DNA from: Ancistrus triradiatus
Lineage: Eukaryota; Chordata; Actinopteri; Siluriformes; Loricariidae
DNA: 64,000 nt
Assembly: GCA_025084515.1 (NCBI GenBank)
Contig: JAJAGP010002002.1
Location: 62,001-126,000 of the forward strand
Direction of reading: 5' to 3'
Both the position numbers and the translations under genes were made by a program. Positions 1 through 12,066 of this stretch are shown here, in pieces; position 1 is the first letter of the stretch; every line of letters starts with the position of its first letter. The notes below the pieces were generated by a model. That model was not told the origin of the DNA and did not search any database. It was given only the letters and a program-made list of their open reading frames with translations.

Positions 1-1305
1 CAGGATGATCTTAAACCTTAGCCCCTCAGTCAGCAGCTAAAAAGCATATAGTACAGTAAAAAAAATTAATGACTTAAATGCTGCAGACAAGGAGCAGCAT
101 CATGAATTAAAAACCAATAAACAATTAGTTTATTTTCTGCTCAAGGACTGTTGTGGCAGATCAATAAAATTGTATCACGTCATTATTTCAAATTGTTCCC
201 ATTACACTATAAATAGATTGAAAAGTAACTGTCAGATATACCTGAGCCCTGAGCATTAAGTGGGCCCCCAAAGGAAAATCACCAACTTCCTTCTATATGA
301 GGGCATCCCTGTAAAAACCTCGAAAGATAAACGTACTCTGGCATCTCAGGAAACCCTCCAAAGGGGGACCTGCCATCTCATTTGCCCCTGTTTGTTTTTA
401 AGTTAATGTGTGCTGTTTAAATGAAGAGGGCTTACCTATCAGCTAGACAAAAGCATAAGAGGAAACAAGATGAGGGGGAAAACAGGAAGCAGGGCAGTGT
501 GGTAAGTGGTGGAGATAATGTTCAATGAATTATGTATTAAACCAATGGCCAATTGCCCAAATATCGAGTAGAGACAACGTGATAAGCCTGGAAATGGGCT
601 GCTTGTGGAAACAGTTTAGTTGGTGGGGTTAGTGATAGGTTATGGGATAGGTTAGTGAGGAAAATGGTCTTTTTTAGGTGAAAGTGGCTTAAATGGATGC
701 ACAGGACAATTGCTTGGGGGTAGAGGGGCAGTTCTGGGGGCGCGATGCCCCTGTGACCACAAGATTGCCCCCTAAACACCCCGAGAAAGTGAAGAGTGAG
801 TTAATTCATCATAACGCCTGCAATGCAAGTTTAGATAGAAAGTAATTGGACTCTCTAACATAGGCACTGGCCCCAGCCTGCCCCCCATGTGATATGGTCT
901 AGAACCGCCACTGTTGAACTATTGGGGGTCCAGAAAGTTAAATTGGCATCCCTGAATACCCACAGACAAACATGTTGACATGTAGTAGCTGTTTGAACGA
1001 CTCACTTAAAAGACAAAACTTCAGCAAACATTCTTGTTTGATTAATGTTATGTGGCTTTCAGGTGGTTATTGATGTGGTTGCTAGAGTCTTTGTAAAGGC
1101 TGCATTGAAAGGTCTGTGCTTAATAGCAATATACAATGATAACAAAAGGATATTCAAAAGCAGAAAATACTGTTGCAGTCAAATGGGTGCGAGTGGTGTC
1201 CTGTAGAAACCTTTTACAAACTCTTTAGAAAAGCATGTTAAGACCAAGTGAGGTAGCCCTCCATCATAAGTCATGGAAAACCAATATTAATATGTATTGG
1301 TAATA
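1..1305. other. Intergenic stretch, no gene recognised
   Basis: AT-rich sequence with only short, unrelated open frames. I see no exon with convincing splice borders, no long repeat and no RNA gene. It probably belongs to the 5' flank of SHE or to the neighbouring intergenic space. Confidence 0.5.
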
Positions 1306-1559
1306 TCTGTATGGCCAGACATATGTAGACATACATTTTAATTTGTGATCCCTGTTATTTCAGCCACACCCACTGCTAACATGTTCATAACACGAAGCTT
1401 GCACATCTCACAAACACTGGCAGTAGAATGGGTTGTAGCCTCAACACTTCATAGACTGTTAACGTGACACTTTCATAGGTTTACACCTCCAACCAGTCAG
1501 TTCAACAACATTTTAACCCTAACCCTAACCCTGACCTCCTAAAGCAAAGTCCTTACAGA

Positions 1560-1937
1560 AATGGGCTACTAACTTTGATGGAGAACTTGGCTGGCTTGCA
1601 CAGAGCACTTAATATCAGACACTTTGAGATGAATCAGAATGCCAACTGTGAGCCATTTTCCATTTCCATTTCCATTTACAGCATTTTCCAGAGCGACTTA
1701 CATTGCGGTTAACGGTACTGGACTCTGGACCAGAAGGTGCAGGGTTCAAATCCCACCTCTGCCAAGATGCCACTGTTGGGTCCTTGATGTAAGTCGCTCT
1801 GGAAAATGCTGTAAAATGGAAATGGAAATGGAAATGGAAAATGGCTCACAGTTGGCATTCTGATTCATCTCAAAGTGTCTGATATTAAGTGCTCTGTGCA
1901 AGCCAGCCAAGTTCTCCATCAAAGTTAGTAGCCCATT
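1560..1937. repeat. Near-perfect long inverted repeat (foldback)
   Basis: The left arm, 1,560-1,703, is the reverse complement of the right arm, 1,787-1,937. By eye the only difference is a 7-nt indel in the small 'ccattt' repeat. The 83-bp spacer holds a plus-strand tRNA-type SINE head with a B-box-like 'gggttcaaatccc'. The start of the right arm (1,789-1,816) is the tail of that SINE. The spacer also has a reverse-complement partner at about 1,979-2,057, so the order is A-B-A'-B'. Confidence 0.9.
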
Positions 1938-1941
1938 GGTA

Positions 1942-2090
1942 CAATCTTACAATCCAAGCAGTTGTGGGTTAAGGGTCTTGCTCAAGGACCCAACAGTGGC
2001 ATCTTGGCAGAGGTGGGATTTGAACCCTGCACCTTCTGGTCCAGAGTCCAGTACCTTAACCGCTAGGCTACCACAGTCCCAGTTTTCCAA
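1942..2090 (-). mobile_element. tRNA-derived SINE, minus strand
   Basis: Reads as the reverse complement of the common repeat found elsewhere in the window: 'ggtactggactctgg', then a B-box-like 'gggttcaaatccc', then 'gccactgttgggtccttgag'. The tRNA-like head is evident. The last part merges with the flanking TIR element. Confidence 0.7.
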
Positions 2091-2240
2091 CATCAACACC
2101 AGAGTTCACAATAATGCTTCAAAATTTAGTGGGAATTTGCTCTTTCATAGAGGAGTAAAGGCCGTTGTGGCAGCAAAGGAAGGGAAACTCCAAACTACTT
2201 GGTGTCATTTTTGGGTGTCCACAAACTATTGATTACATGT

Positions 2241-2847
2241 ATTTGTCATGGTGACAAAAGAGCTGAGTGTATTATAAATAATGTAATGTTATGTTAGGTT
2301 AGTTCTACAAAACAAACTTTTAATGTTTGGAAAGTTCACTCACTGAGACCACAAAACGTTTTGCACGCCATTTTTCGCACAGGCACCTCAACCCCCACCC
2401 ATTCACCCCTCCGTCCCATAAGACTCGCACCCGCTGCACAGCCTCTCCAGCGCGCATCCTGTCACTCCTGACTGACCTGCGCTCCGAGAGGACACAACGG
2501 GAATGGGATCTGCGACGAGAGCGAAGAAAAACTTCCAGTTTTTCCGCGTTTATGCCCTCCAGAGGCTCCTCTTTATCCTTCGGGAATAGTTCCTGAGAGG
2601 ACGTTCTACTCAGATGTGAAGAGAGGTGTTGGGACGTATAGAAATACGAATGGGATAAATTGTTAAATTTAGTTTTAAAAACAGGACTTATATTTGGAAC
2701 AATTCCCCCCCCAAAAAAGTAAATTTGTTTGATAATTTTACTGTCTAACAGCCGCAGAGGTGCAGTAGGTCCACGGAGGTGGCCGAAAGTTTCCCGTGAA
2801 GTTGCGCAGTCCGTGTATGGAGAGTTGTCTTTCAAAAGCTGCTCGCC
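2241..2847 (+). promoter_or_regulatory. Presumed SHE promoter and 5' UTR
   Basis: Base composition becomes richer in G+C and CpG from about 2,370 up to the SHE start codon, and no coding exon is recognisable. No TATA box stands out, which fits a CpG-type promoter. The start codon at 2,848 has a strong context (gctcgccATGG). Minus-strand open frames here look like shadows. Confidence 0.45.
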
Positions 2848-4713
2848 ATGGCCAAGTGGTTCAAAGACTTCCCGACTCTGAAGACAGGCTCCGACCGTCT
2901 CCGTTCAGCGTCTGAATCCGGAGCTCAGACGCGGCCCAGGTCAGCGTTGAGCGCCGGAACCGGACCGAAACCCAGTCCACGCAAAAATTCGGAGAGCAGC
3001 GGCGGTGGCGGTGGGGTCGGATCACTTCTGTCTGGGAGGAACCGCAAAAACTCGGCCGTCGAGCTCGGCCGAAATCACCCGAGTCCTGGTTCTGGGTCAG
3101 CCAAGGATGGGAAGATATGGGAGATCCTGATACCGGGCAAGAGTAAGAAGAACAGCAAGATGGAGGGGTTTGAAGATCACCGTACGCTAAGAACAAGCAG
3201 CATCGCAGACGCCTACATGAGCCGAATGATTAAAGTGGATAAACAGGAGAAGTTTCCAAAATATGGCAGCGCTTTGGCTGAGGGGCAGGGGAGCGACACG
3301 GAGCGCGGAAAAGCACCTGGTAAAACCGAGACGGTGAGTGATCTGGGATCCAAAGGCTCCTGGTTCTAGGTAGAATCATTTGATTTGGACCTTGGATAAA
3401 ACGTAATGTGATTAGATTTATGTAAACTAGGACTGTTAGCTGTAGTATTTCGATATTTACACTTGGAGCATAAGATGGGTTCATTAATCTGGATTAGAGC
3501 CATGTCTTTTGTATAAGCCTATAAAGAACTCTGGAAACAAAAGCAATCCTACACACTAGATAAACGCTGGAGGTAAAATGCATGATTCACAAACAACTCG
3601 TTCCTGGTTCTAGGTGATTTAAAATACTGTATTAAAACCTACTGCATGGGGCCCAAATATATGCTGTATTTTACCGAGATTATGTTAGAAATCCTAATAT
3701 TAGATAAAGGCTAGCAATTATAGTTATTTTTATATATATTTGGAGGAAATCAGCTTTCGTTCACAATAATTGTACTGTTTTCTATATCACAAGTCAAAGG
3801 TTCTGGGTATTTCAATTCAGTTCACACATGGGTTGATCTCCATCTCTAGTCTAGGTAAAAAATATTTTATGTATTATCCGACTATTAAGATCTGCTGAGA
3901 ACAAATGCGAAATGAAAACAACAACAACAACAACAACATGGACCTTTTTGTAATCTTGGTGTAATTGCAGCAACAGCGACCCCTATCCAGCGTAGAGGTG
4001 GACTGCTGACCTGTTCAGGGTACGTTCTTGTCTGTAGGTTCTCAGATTTGTGCAGGCCAGTTCCGAAACAAACACCTTTACTAGCGGTGCCAAACTTTTG
4101 ACTGAGAACAAAGACAGACCATCAATGAAAACTGAATAAAAAGCATGCAGAAGCGGAATAAAACACGATATATTACAGAAAGTTGTGCGTGAAGCTGCCA
4201 GATGCTGCTGTTGCTCAAGCGTAAGGGGAGGTCACACTAAATACTTACCACCGTTGCCCTTTTTTGCAGTTTTTTAATACTGCATACAAATTCCCTGTAT
4301 TTTTTGGTTGTATTCTAATAAAGAGACTGATAAATAATTGTACGGTCATTATAGCATTGCTAAATCAATGGTATACCTAATCTAATGGTGGGCTAAGACT
4401 TTTGCACAGTACAGTTCTGTAGATACAGAGGATAAGATGGTTTGCATTGCATTTTGGAGTCAGGTCATGATTTGTAAGCTGCGTGGACGAAGTAAACATA
4501 AATTGTCATGTGCAAACAATTTGAGCAGCCTTTCAGACGATCCTGGGGTCGCTGTAACTGGTGTGACTGGTTTGTTGGTTATAGAAGACTGGTTTTCCTT
4601 TATACATGAATCTGGTTCTGCTGTGGGAGCCAAAGAGAACGATTTGTTATGAACACTCTAGATCCGTATCTCTCTTCCAGCGCTCTTTGTTAAAGCAACG
4701 TCCCTTTTCCTCC

Positions 4714-4757
<44 letters not shown>

Positions 4758-7700
4758 TTTCTGTCTGTCTCTCTTTTCCCATCCCCTGTGTGGTGTGCGG
4801 TTGCATTATGATCAGCCCAAGCAGAGCAGCAGGAGAACAAACACAATGAGCACCAACCTTTCCCTGCCACTCTTCCTGTCTCTGTTCGTCAGTCATCCTG
4901 CGTACATGCGCACACACACACACACACACACACAGAGACACACACACTGTATGGACCCTGTCACCTCTCTTTCTTTCCAAGCTCGTTTTCAAACACACAC
5001 ACACACAGGTGCACACACAACCACCCACACACACCAGCGCAAATACAGAACAGAATAGAAAGCACACACAACACAACACAATGTGTCTTTTCTTCCCATC
5101 CCCAGCGAGGACAGCGTTTGAAGAATTATGTCATCCGATATTCAGGCTGTAACCTCTCCCATACATCGGCTGGCCCTCCAGCTACACTTTGAACACAATA
5201 CCACAGAAATGAGAGTCAAGAAGATAAAAAAAAGTCCAAGGGCGTGGGTGGGGTGTATCTTTGGAAAGGGGGTGGGGTGCTGAACTGGACCGGACAAGAG
5301 ATGACACACAATATGGTGATGAAAGGGTGAATGGGCTTTTAACACGGGTCCACATGTTGAAGCAGTCCGGCGGTGCTTGTTACTGAAGAATGATTTGATC
5401 CTAAATGAATCGAGAGCAGATCGTCTTGTTGGGGGAGCTGGTGAACGTTTTGTTGGGGATTTATGAACGGCAAGTGGGAAAACCCCGTTAAGTAATGGGT
5501 TATACATTGAATTACATTTATGTCATTTAGCAGATGCCACAGTGACAATCCCAGCCATTGTGGGTGAAGGGCTTTGCTCAAGGACCCGACAGTGGCAGCT
5601 TGGCAGTGGTGGGATTTGAACCCTGGACCTTCTGTCTGTGGAGTTTTGTTAAAACGTCCAAATGTTAGGGACACCATAATAATCCAGGCAAGACTCATTT
5701 TCTGCTCTTAGAACAAGTTTACAGTACTGTGCAAAAGTCTTAGGCCACCATTGTTTTGGCATTTGTATAATGACCATATATAATTATTTCTCAGTCTCGT
5801 TATTAGAATACAACAAGAAAATACAGGAAATTTCTATGCAGTGTTAAAACTGCTTCTATAGACTACCGTGGCAAGTGTTTCATGTTTCCTCCCCTTGAGC
5901 ACTAGCAGCACCTGGCAGCTTCTTTGTGATGCCAAGTTGACCCTGGCTGAAGCTTGATCAGGAATTTTTTTTGGACGGATAGCAGCTCAGAAACCACTTT
6001 TTGGAGCTGGAATAGGGTGAAGATATGCTAAGGCTCACAAAGATTGGAAAAAAGATCGTTAAGAAAGAGGATTATGGCGTGATGAACACAAGTTTGAAAT
6101 TTTTGGGTCCATTCGTCGATAGCGTGTTATATATGGGGTCATTACAGCATTGCAACAAATCGAATGGTGGCCTAAGACTTTTGCACAGTACTGCACATTT
6201 GATATTGTTAGGGATTCAACCAGGTCTTTAACCAGAGATACTGACTTTTCCAGGAGAATCGAGATGTTGTAGTCAATCTGCCTCAAGGTCCAGTGTGTAG
6301 AAAGTGTGAGTCTTGTAAAATGGACCTCAAGCTTGTGCCTCGTCTTTACCTGTGGATTTTCAATACAGTGCATGAAAGAGGTGGATGGAACGCCGCTTGG
6401 GTCATAACCTCCCTTTTATCCCCGTACAGCTGATTATCTTGGAGGACTACGCGGACCCGTTTGACGCCGAGAAGACGAAGGAGCAGAGGGAAGCTGAGAG
6501 AGAAGGAGAGAACGATGGCTACATGGAGCCTTATGATGCCCAGCTCATTATCACAGGTCCTCTTTTCTTAACCTCTCTCTGTCATGTCTGGTTGCCCTCT
6601 CACCTTCGTCTCTCTTTTATTTTGCTACCGTGCCAAGAGTGATTTTCAGGGATTTGGAAAATCACAGCACCCTCTCCGAATCTCTCCCTCCAGCTCTCTC
6701 GGGTGGTTACTACGGTGATGGTGTTGTGCAGGGACAATGGGTGCAGTTTCCTCTTTCTGCTTCCCGTTTCCTGTCTGTGTTTCCTTTGCCCCATTCTCTG
6801 GACAGGAAGTTGACCCCTGCTGTCCCCCCCAGTGTGTGAGAAAGGCCCCCTCCTCCCCCAGCCACGACTTCCCAGAACTCAGGAAGTGGGTCCGCTAGCG
6901 GGCCAATCGCAGGCCTGGGCCGTCCTTCCCTTGGTGTAGCCATTGTTTTCTCACACAATAGGCCAGACACAGAGTGACAGCGCAGTAAGGCAGGTGACGC
7001 GGCTGGAAAGATGGAGCGCCAGGCGTTCGAGCCCTTCACCCTGTAAAGGGAACGTGTTAAACCCTAAATCTTTACACCAACTACAGGATAGGGAGTTCTC
7101 TGTTTTGTGTGTCAGGTTGGTTCTGAGACCTTACAGGACAAAAACCACCTGTGGATTATCTCTAAATTTGGCCAATCTCAGAACCCGAGTCCCTTTGGTG
7201 GTAGGCTAAGGTATTAGACCACTATTCCACCCGATCGCCCTTGCAAATATATGCTACATTTCATTTATTCTGCGTGTCTGGCTTTCCTTTAAATCAAATC
7301 ACTTGGCGGCAGGCAGCACTCTGGTTTGCTGCAGTTAGTCCGGTTACCTCACAGCTCCAGAGATCCCCGGTTCGACCCCGACCTCAGACTCTGCCTGTTT
7401 GGAGTTTGCATGTCCTGCCCGTGTCCCCATGGGTCTACTCCGGGTGCTCCGGGTTCCTCACAAATCCCGAGGACATGCTTTAGGTTAATTGGTCAGGTGT
7501 GAATGTGACTCACTAGTATCGACATAACCTTTGTTCCCGTCACGAATAGCCACTAAAATAAGAGCCCAGGCATGAGACTCCTCCACTCTGGGCCGTCCTA
7601 CGACCCGTGCCAGTCTGCAGGGTGTGACAAGTCTTTGTGTGTTGGTGCAGAGATTCGTCGCCGAGGATCTAAGGACCTGCTGAAGGTGTGTGTGGTGCTG

Positions 7701-8995
7701 AACGGTGGAGAAGGAGAAGGATCCGGACCCCCGCAGATCTACGACGTGCCGTACGAGGAGGTTCTGGAGGGCATTCCCCTGACCCGCCCCGAGTCTGACC
7801 CCCGTCCCCCTGCAGAGTATGAAACTCCCCTGGGAGTGGAAGAAGGAGCAGATCGTTCGAGCGTCTCGCGCTGTCGGGTAAGAACCTTGTATGTTTTAAG
7901 AATATTTTCAGACGTTTGCCTGGAGCATTTCAGTAGTTCTTTGCTAGAAAGAATCCATATATATATAATGTGTCCCATCCCACTCTTAGCTCAGTTCGGA
8001 AGGAGTGGATCGAGTGTGTAAAGAAGACGGAGCTCTCGGACCGGTCTGAAGCAGCAGACCCCTGCGCTCGGTCAAAAAAGCTGGAACGCCCAAATCTCTC
8101 CGCCTTTCGCCACCTTCGTCCCCAAAGTCTCCAGCCCAGACTCGGAGAGCCCAAAAGTGGACCCCACAATGCCGCTCGAGTTACAGAGGTGTGTGCATGT
8201 ATGTAGACCCCCTGACTGCAAATTGTTTGACTGGGATATCAAATGCTGACTTTTCCCTCCTGTTATCACAAACTATGTGCTGTCTCTAGCTGGTACCATG
8301 GCAGCGTCAGTCGCCAGGAGGCCGAGGCTCAGCTGCAGAAACTGCAAGGAGGCCAGCTTCCTGGTGCGAGACAGTGAATCAGCTACGAGCAAATACTCCA
8401 TTGCCCTCAAGTAAGCCTTTAGGTCTATACGTGCCTGCCAGCGTATGGCTGCATGGTATTATAGAGCAACAACTTATTTGACGTTACACGTGGCAATGGT
8501 CGCTACAGAACTTGCAATTCCACGCTTTACCCGGCAGATGTCACTGCTTTACATTCACATTCATATAGTACTTCCATGGTTATACGGCATTAATATTTTA
8601 TTGCGGTTTGTAATGCCACAAACTGAGCACATTTACATGTTCGGTGTTCAAATCTGCTTATTTTATATTTCTATATGTGCATATGCTATTTGTATTAGCG
8701 ACTGCATGCATTAATAGATTACACACTACATTTGAAATCAGTGTGACTATGCATCGTTGACAAAAACAGCTGATTCATGTAATATATGCCTCCCATTCTC
8801 TCTCTCTGAAGGACGAGCCAGGGCTGTGTGCACATCATTGTGGCTCAGACCAAAGAGTCTGGGTATACCCTGGACCAGAGCAGCTGTGTGTTTCCCAGCA
8901 TCCCCGAGGTCGTGCACCACTACTGCACCCAGCGGCTGCCCTTCACTGGGGCCGAGCACATGACCCTGCAGCACCCTGTACCCCGTACACACTGA
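2848..8995 (+). CDS. she: SH2 domain-containing adapter protein E, with frame disruptions
   Basis: SHE belongs to the SHB/SHD/SHE/SHF adapters, cytoplasmic phosphotyrosine-binding scaffolds. I place six coding exons: 2848-3333, 6430-6556, 7651-7877, 7990-8188, 8290-8410 and 8812-8995. Exon 1 has the family N-terminus (MAKWFKDFP), 'RKNS' motifs and 'MIKVDKQEK'. Exon 2 has 'LEDYADPFDAEKTK' and 'NDGYMEPYDAQ'. Exon 3 has 'EIRRRGSKDLL' and 'YDVPYEE', then WEWKKEQIVRA in another frame. Exons 5 and 6 carry the SH2 domain (WYHGSVSRQEAE; FLVRDSES with the binding arginine; AEHMTL near the end). Exons 1, 2 and 6 are intact. Exons 3, 4 and 5 contain indels: exon 5 is 121 nt where its phases require a multiple of three, and exon 3 is 227 nt where 225 would fit. 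Exon 4 keeps its net frame but has a stop in the shifted segment. Either assembly errors or a young pseudogene. Confidence 0.85.
4187..4418. mobile_element. Fragment of a 'cagtactgtgcaaaag' TIR element in SHE intron 1
   Basis: Starts with 'gaagctgccagatgctgctg', shared with 14,775 onward, and ends with 'ctaagacttttgcacagtac', the right TIR of the full copies at 5,719 and 17,304. The left TIR is missing. Confidence 0.65.
4717..5075. repeat. CT and CA microsatellites in SHE intron 1
   Basis: A (CT)n run at about 4,717-4,770 is followed by interrupted (CA)n runs at about 4,909-4,948 and 4,993-5,070. Long open frames here on both strands are products of the simple repeats. Confidence 0.95.
5512..5640 (-). 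mobile_element. tRNA-derived SINE, minus strand, in SHE intron 1
   Basis: In reverse it reads 'gtccagggttcaaatcccac' and 'actgtcgggtccttgagcaa', then a tail resembling 'gcatctgctaaatgacataaatg'. This is the same family as the copies at 12.3-13.0 kb. Confidence 0.75.
5719..6196. mobile_element. Decayed Tc1/mariner-type element in SHE intron 1
   Basis: Terminal inverted repeats 'acagtactgtgcaaaagtcttaggccacca' (left) and 'ggtggcctaagacttttgcacagtactg' (right) enclose about 420 bp. The interior holds broken remnants of a Tc1-like transposase, such as 'gctaaggctcacaaagattgg', with no usable frame. Confidence 0.85.
7298..7510 (+). mobile_element. Dispersed fish repeat with a tRNA-like head in SHE intron 2
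   Basis: Contains 'cctcacagctccagagatcc', 'cggttcgaccccgacctc', 'tggagtttgcatgtcctgcc' and 'ctccgggtgctccgggttcc'. This order is typical of a very common fish interspersed repeat. It is a degenerate copy. Confidence 0.7.
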
Positions 8996-9307
8996 TCTTC
9001 ACTAAACACACACCACCTGATACGGACTTTGAACTCACACACTGCACCAGCTGGGGACGGGATGGAATTCACACACTTCAAACCCCGCCATAATGCTCAT
9101 CCTTATTGCGTGTGCAAAAGTTTAGGCACCCTTGATCGAAAGTGTTGTTGACAGTCCAAATGGAAGGAGGTCCAGATCAAAGGTTCAGTCTTTTTAAAGA
9201 GAGAAGATGCTTTTCTGTTCCACAGTCGGACGTGGTTTGTAAGTGTAAGAGTGTCAGCGTAAGTGCAACACCCTGAGAGACCTGTAGAAGTGCAATGTAC
9301 TTAGCAT
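8996..9307 (+). other. SHE 3' UTR and downstream flank
   Basis: Follows the SHE stop codon. No clear AATAAA lies close by, so the transcript end is not set. From about 9,113 the text 'gcaaaagtttaggcaccctt' resembles a TIR-element end, also seen at 63,885. Confidence 0.4.
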
Positions 9308-9803
9308 GTGCTATATGGCCAAAGATTTGTGGACACCCCTTCTAATTATTCACATTACAACACCAGTTCGTAATATAAAGCGTACGTTTCTGAGTTCTCC
9401 ACAGACGAACAGTGGCAGTGGAATGGGTTGTACTGATACCCCAGTGACTCTCATTGTCATACATGTATAGGTTTCCGCTTCCTAGACAGTTCCTCAACTT
9501 TCTGACCTTAAACAAAGTCCTTAGAGAATTGGATTGCTGTCTTTAGTCGAGAACTTGGCTGGCTTGTGTAGTACCTTGACCTCGACTCCATCAGACACAT
9601 TGAAAATGCACTGGATTGCCAAAAGTGAGCTGGAGCTTATTGTCTACTATCTGAAGTCGACCCACAGTCACATTCCAAAATCGAGTGGAGAGCTTTTTAG
9701 AAGAACAATGGATGTTGTAGCAGCAAACTCCACTAATACCCATGTTTTGGGTGTAATATTTTGGGTGTCTGCAAACTTTTGTCTATATAGTGTATTAAGT
9801 CCT
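9308..9803. mobile_element. Non-autonomous TIR element ('tatggccaaagatttgtggaca')
   Basis: The left end 'tatatggccaaagatttgtggacacc' and the right end 'ggtgtctgcaaacttttgtctatata' are inverted relatives of each other. The inside is non-coding and shares blocks with the rearranged copy at 1,306-2,240. Probably moved by a Tc1/mariner-type transposase (inference). Confidence 0.8.
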
Positions 9804-11497
9804 GCAATTCTCTGAATTGAGACCTGGTGGTTAAGGTACAGGATGACAGAGGTAGAGGGTTCAAAACCGAACTTTGTTCTGTAAGTCTCCCCAACTTGAG
9901 ACTTTATCGCTGAGCCAAAACTAGATGCAGCCTCTGGTGAGACGAGGTTTGAGTTGCGTTGCAGATTGGTGTGGGGTCTCGCTGTTCCTTGGTCTGGCGT
10001 AGATGGTGCCTGGGAGAATCAGGGGGTGTAGGGCCAGGCGTTGGGGTCCTAGCAGGTGGTGCCACCAGTACAGACCAAGAGATCCTATGCCATGCCCCAC
10101 CTGAGGGTTCCAAAGATGTAACACTCTTAGGAGAGGGGGCTTGCTCTTTGTATGTCATGGGATGCAGATCTGGGGTGCCCCATGTTTTAAAGAAAAACAC
10201 TTTCTACTGTAGTTTGTATGTGGCTTTGGTCAAGATGAGGTTTGAGTTGAGTGTTTGAGCTGAGTGTTTCAGAATGGCGAGGGGGCAAAGGAGGTTGGGG
10301 CACCCAGAAGAAGTTGTGGCATTGGTCTAGGTACATATGGGAGGTGATGGTCCACCACATCAAAGGATCCTGAGTCTCAGTGCTCCTCAGGGTGCTCCTC
10401 AGGGCGGCTGCAGGCCATCGGAGATGCGGAAAAGACGGAGGTCTGCCACCTGCTGGTGGAAAAGACCATGGGATGTACAAAGGTATTGCTGGCCAATGGT
10501 CATCGTCCCTTAAAGAGTATGGACAGGTTAATTGGGTTTTACCAAATGTGAGACACAAACCCTAAAAAACATCCTAAAACAGTCTAGAAAGAAATAATCA
10601 GGGGTCCCTAAACTTTGGCGCCATTAGTGAATGAGTGTGTGTAAGTATTCTGTACCTTGATTTCATCCCCCAAACCAAAAAGCATTACACATACTAACCT
10701 GACCCAAAAGGGGAAGGGGGTCTAATGAGGCCGAGTTATAATTTCCCCTTTGTTGTTTAAACTACCTTGTGTTTTTGTCCCATAATTACTGAAGTATTAC
10801 TGATGATAACTGAGATTCTTTTTCCATTCTGAAGTGGTCATGAACGTGCAGAGAGGTAGTGATACTTAAATTAGAGCAAACGTACTATCACAAAGCACAA
10901 CACCTGCACCTGCCTGCTGTTATAGGAAAATAGTCATGTGTGATTTGGCCCCTGCTATGAAAACAAAGCCTTAAACCGGACAGAGTTTTATTCTTCTTCC
11001 CATAACTAAGGGGGCCCCGTCGGGTAACGTAACCTATTTGAAATCAAATGATCTGTTTCTATTGGCTCTGATTTTCTTGTTTTTATACAAGACGCAAAAC
11101 GTAAAGTAAAGAAACGTAAAGAAATAATAATTATTATAATAATAATAATTCCTGAGATTCATTGTTAGCCATGTAGAGCAGGGATATAGATTTTTTTACT
11201 TTTTTTTATACATTTTTTTATTTTCATTTTTATTTTGTGGACCATTGGAAAATTGCGTCTGGACCATATCACATCTTCTCATCATTTCTGCTGTGAGTCT
11301 GACCTCTTGCAAAGGCTTTAATCTCTTCAGAATGGGGACGTGGAAACACAACAAACTACTCAGTCGGTCTCGTGTTCTGTTCACTTCCTTGTATGTCCTT
11401 AATAAAACCTTTCTTTAGGGAGTCCCGTTAGGGGGCACTGATGGATTTGATGGCATGTTTTTGGGTACCTGTGCCTGGTACAGATGAGTCCACCAAA
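9804..11497. other. Intergenic stretch, no gene recognised
   Basis: Holds two loosely similar G-rich segments at about 9,920-10,200 and 10,210-10,560, each with 'gaggtttgagtt' and 'ggcacc'-type text, and then AT-rich sequence. Open frames on both strands in 9.9-10.6 kb show no domain I recognise. Confidence 0.4.
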
Positions 11498-11516
11498 CCA
11501 CACACACACACACACA

Positions 11517-11547
<31 letters not shown>

Positions 11548-11551
11548 CACA
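11498..11551. repeat. (CA)n microsatellite
   Basis: An interrupted CA run of about 54 bp. A poly-A run follows near 11,608. Confidence 0.97.
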
Positions 11552-12020
11552 AGTTATATAGAGAATTCTCTGTTTATTTAAAGCGTTTTTAATTTGGATT
11601 ATAGTAAAAAAAAAAAAAAAATGACATTTAAAAGATGTTTGCCTTTCTACCATGTAAGTCCATGCAAAGCCTGAAATAAAGGATTTGAAATGTGTTTGAA
11701 TCCTCCATTTATTGTTAGCTGATGGAGCAGCTTGTTTGTTTACCTTCTTCCCTCATCTGATTGGAAGACCTAAGGGACATATTTTTGCTCAGCTAAGAAC
11801 CTAGGTGTATGAGATCTCCTGGCTTCCACAATGTAGATCCATCATGTTTTTGCTAAAATAAGTACGTAAAGTAATTAAATACAATTGAAATTAAGCATAA
11901 ATCTAGATAAATGTTATGTTCATGTAGTTGTATGCAAAGGCTTGACTGTTTCTGCACATCGCAACAGGATCTAAAGCTGTGTGTGAAATCCATTCAATTG
12001 CAGTTGGCCTACTCTGTCAG

Positions 12021-12021
<1 letters not shown>

Positions 12022-12066
<45 letters not shown>

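Larger units (their letters stand above)
1306..2240. mobile_element. Short TIR element carrying nested SINE insertions
   Basis: The left edge carries a degenerate 'tatggccaga...tgtagaca' motif and the right edge 'gggtgtccacaaactattga', the outward motif pair also seen at 9,308-9,803. Inner blocks are shared with that copy, for example 'gagaacttggctggcttg' and 'aacaaagtccttaga'-like text. It is a non-coding element, probably mobilised by a Tc1/mariner-type transposase (inference). The centre was rearranged into a foldback that includes SINE pieces. Edges are approximate. Confidence 0.5.

Noticed and set aside
1513..1535. Telomere-like 'accctaaccctaaccctg'
   Set aside because: Only about three units, inside a dispersed TIR element; not a telomere or an interstitial telomeric array.
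1720..1790. A functional tRNA gene
   Set aside because: The B-box-like 'ggttcaaatcc' is part of a SINE head repeated many times in the window. No cloverleaf with proper anticodon arm could be drawn.
2320..2835. A 171-codon minus-strand frame upstream of SHE
   Set aside because: It covers the SHE 5' UTR in antisense and has no recognised domain. CpG-rich DNA often gives such frames.
4606..5079. Open frames of 129-150 codons in SHE intron 1
   Set aside because: They are translations of CT and CA microsatellites.
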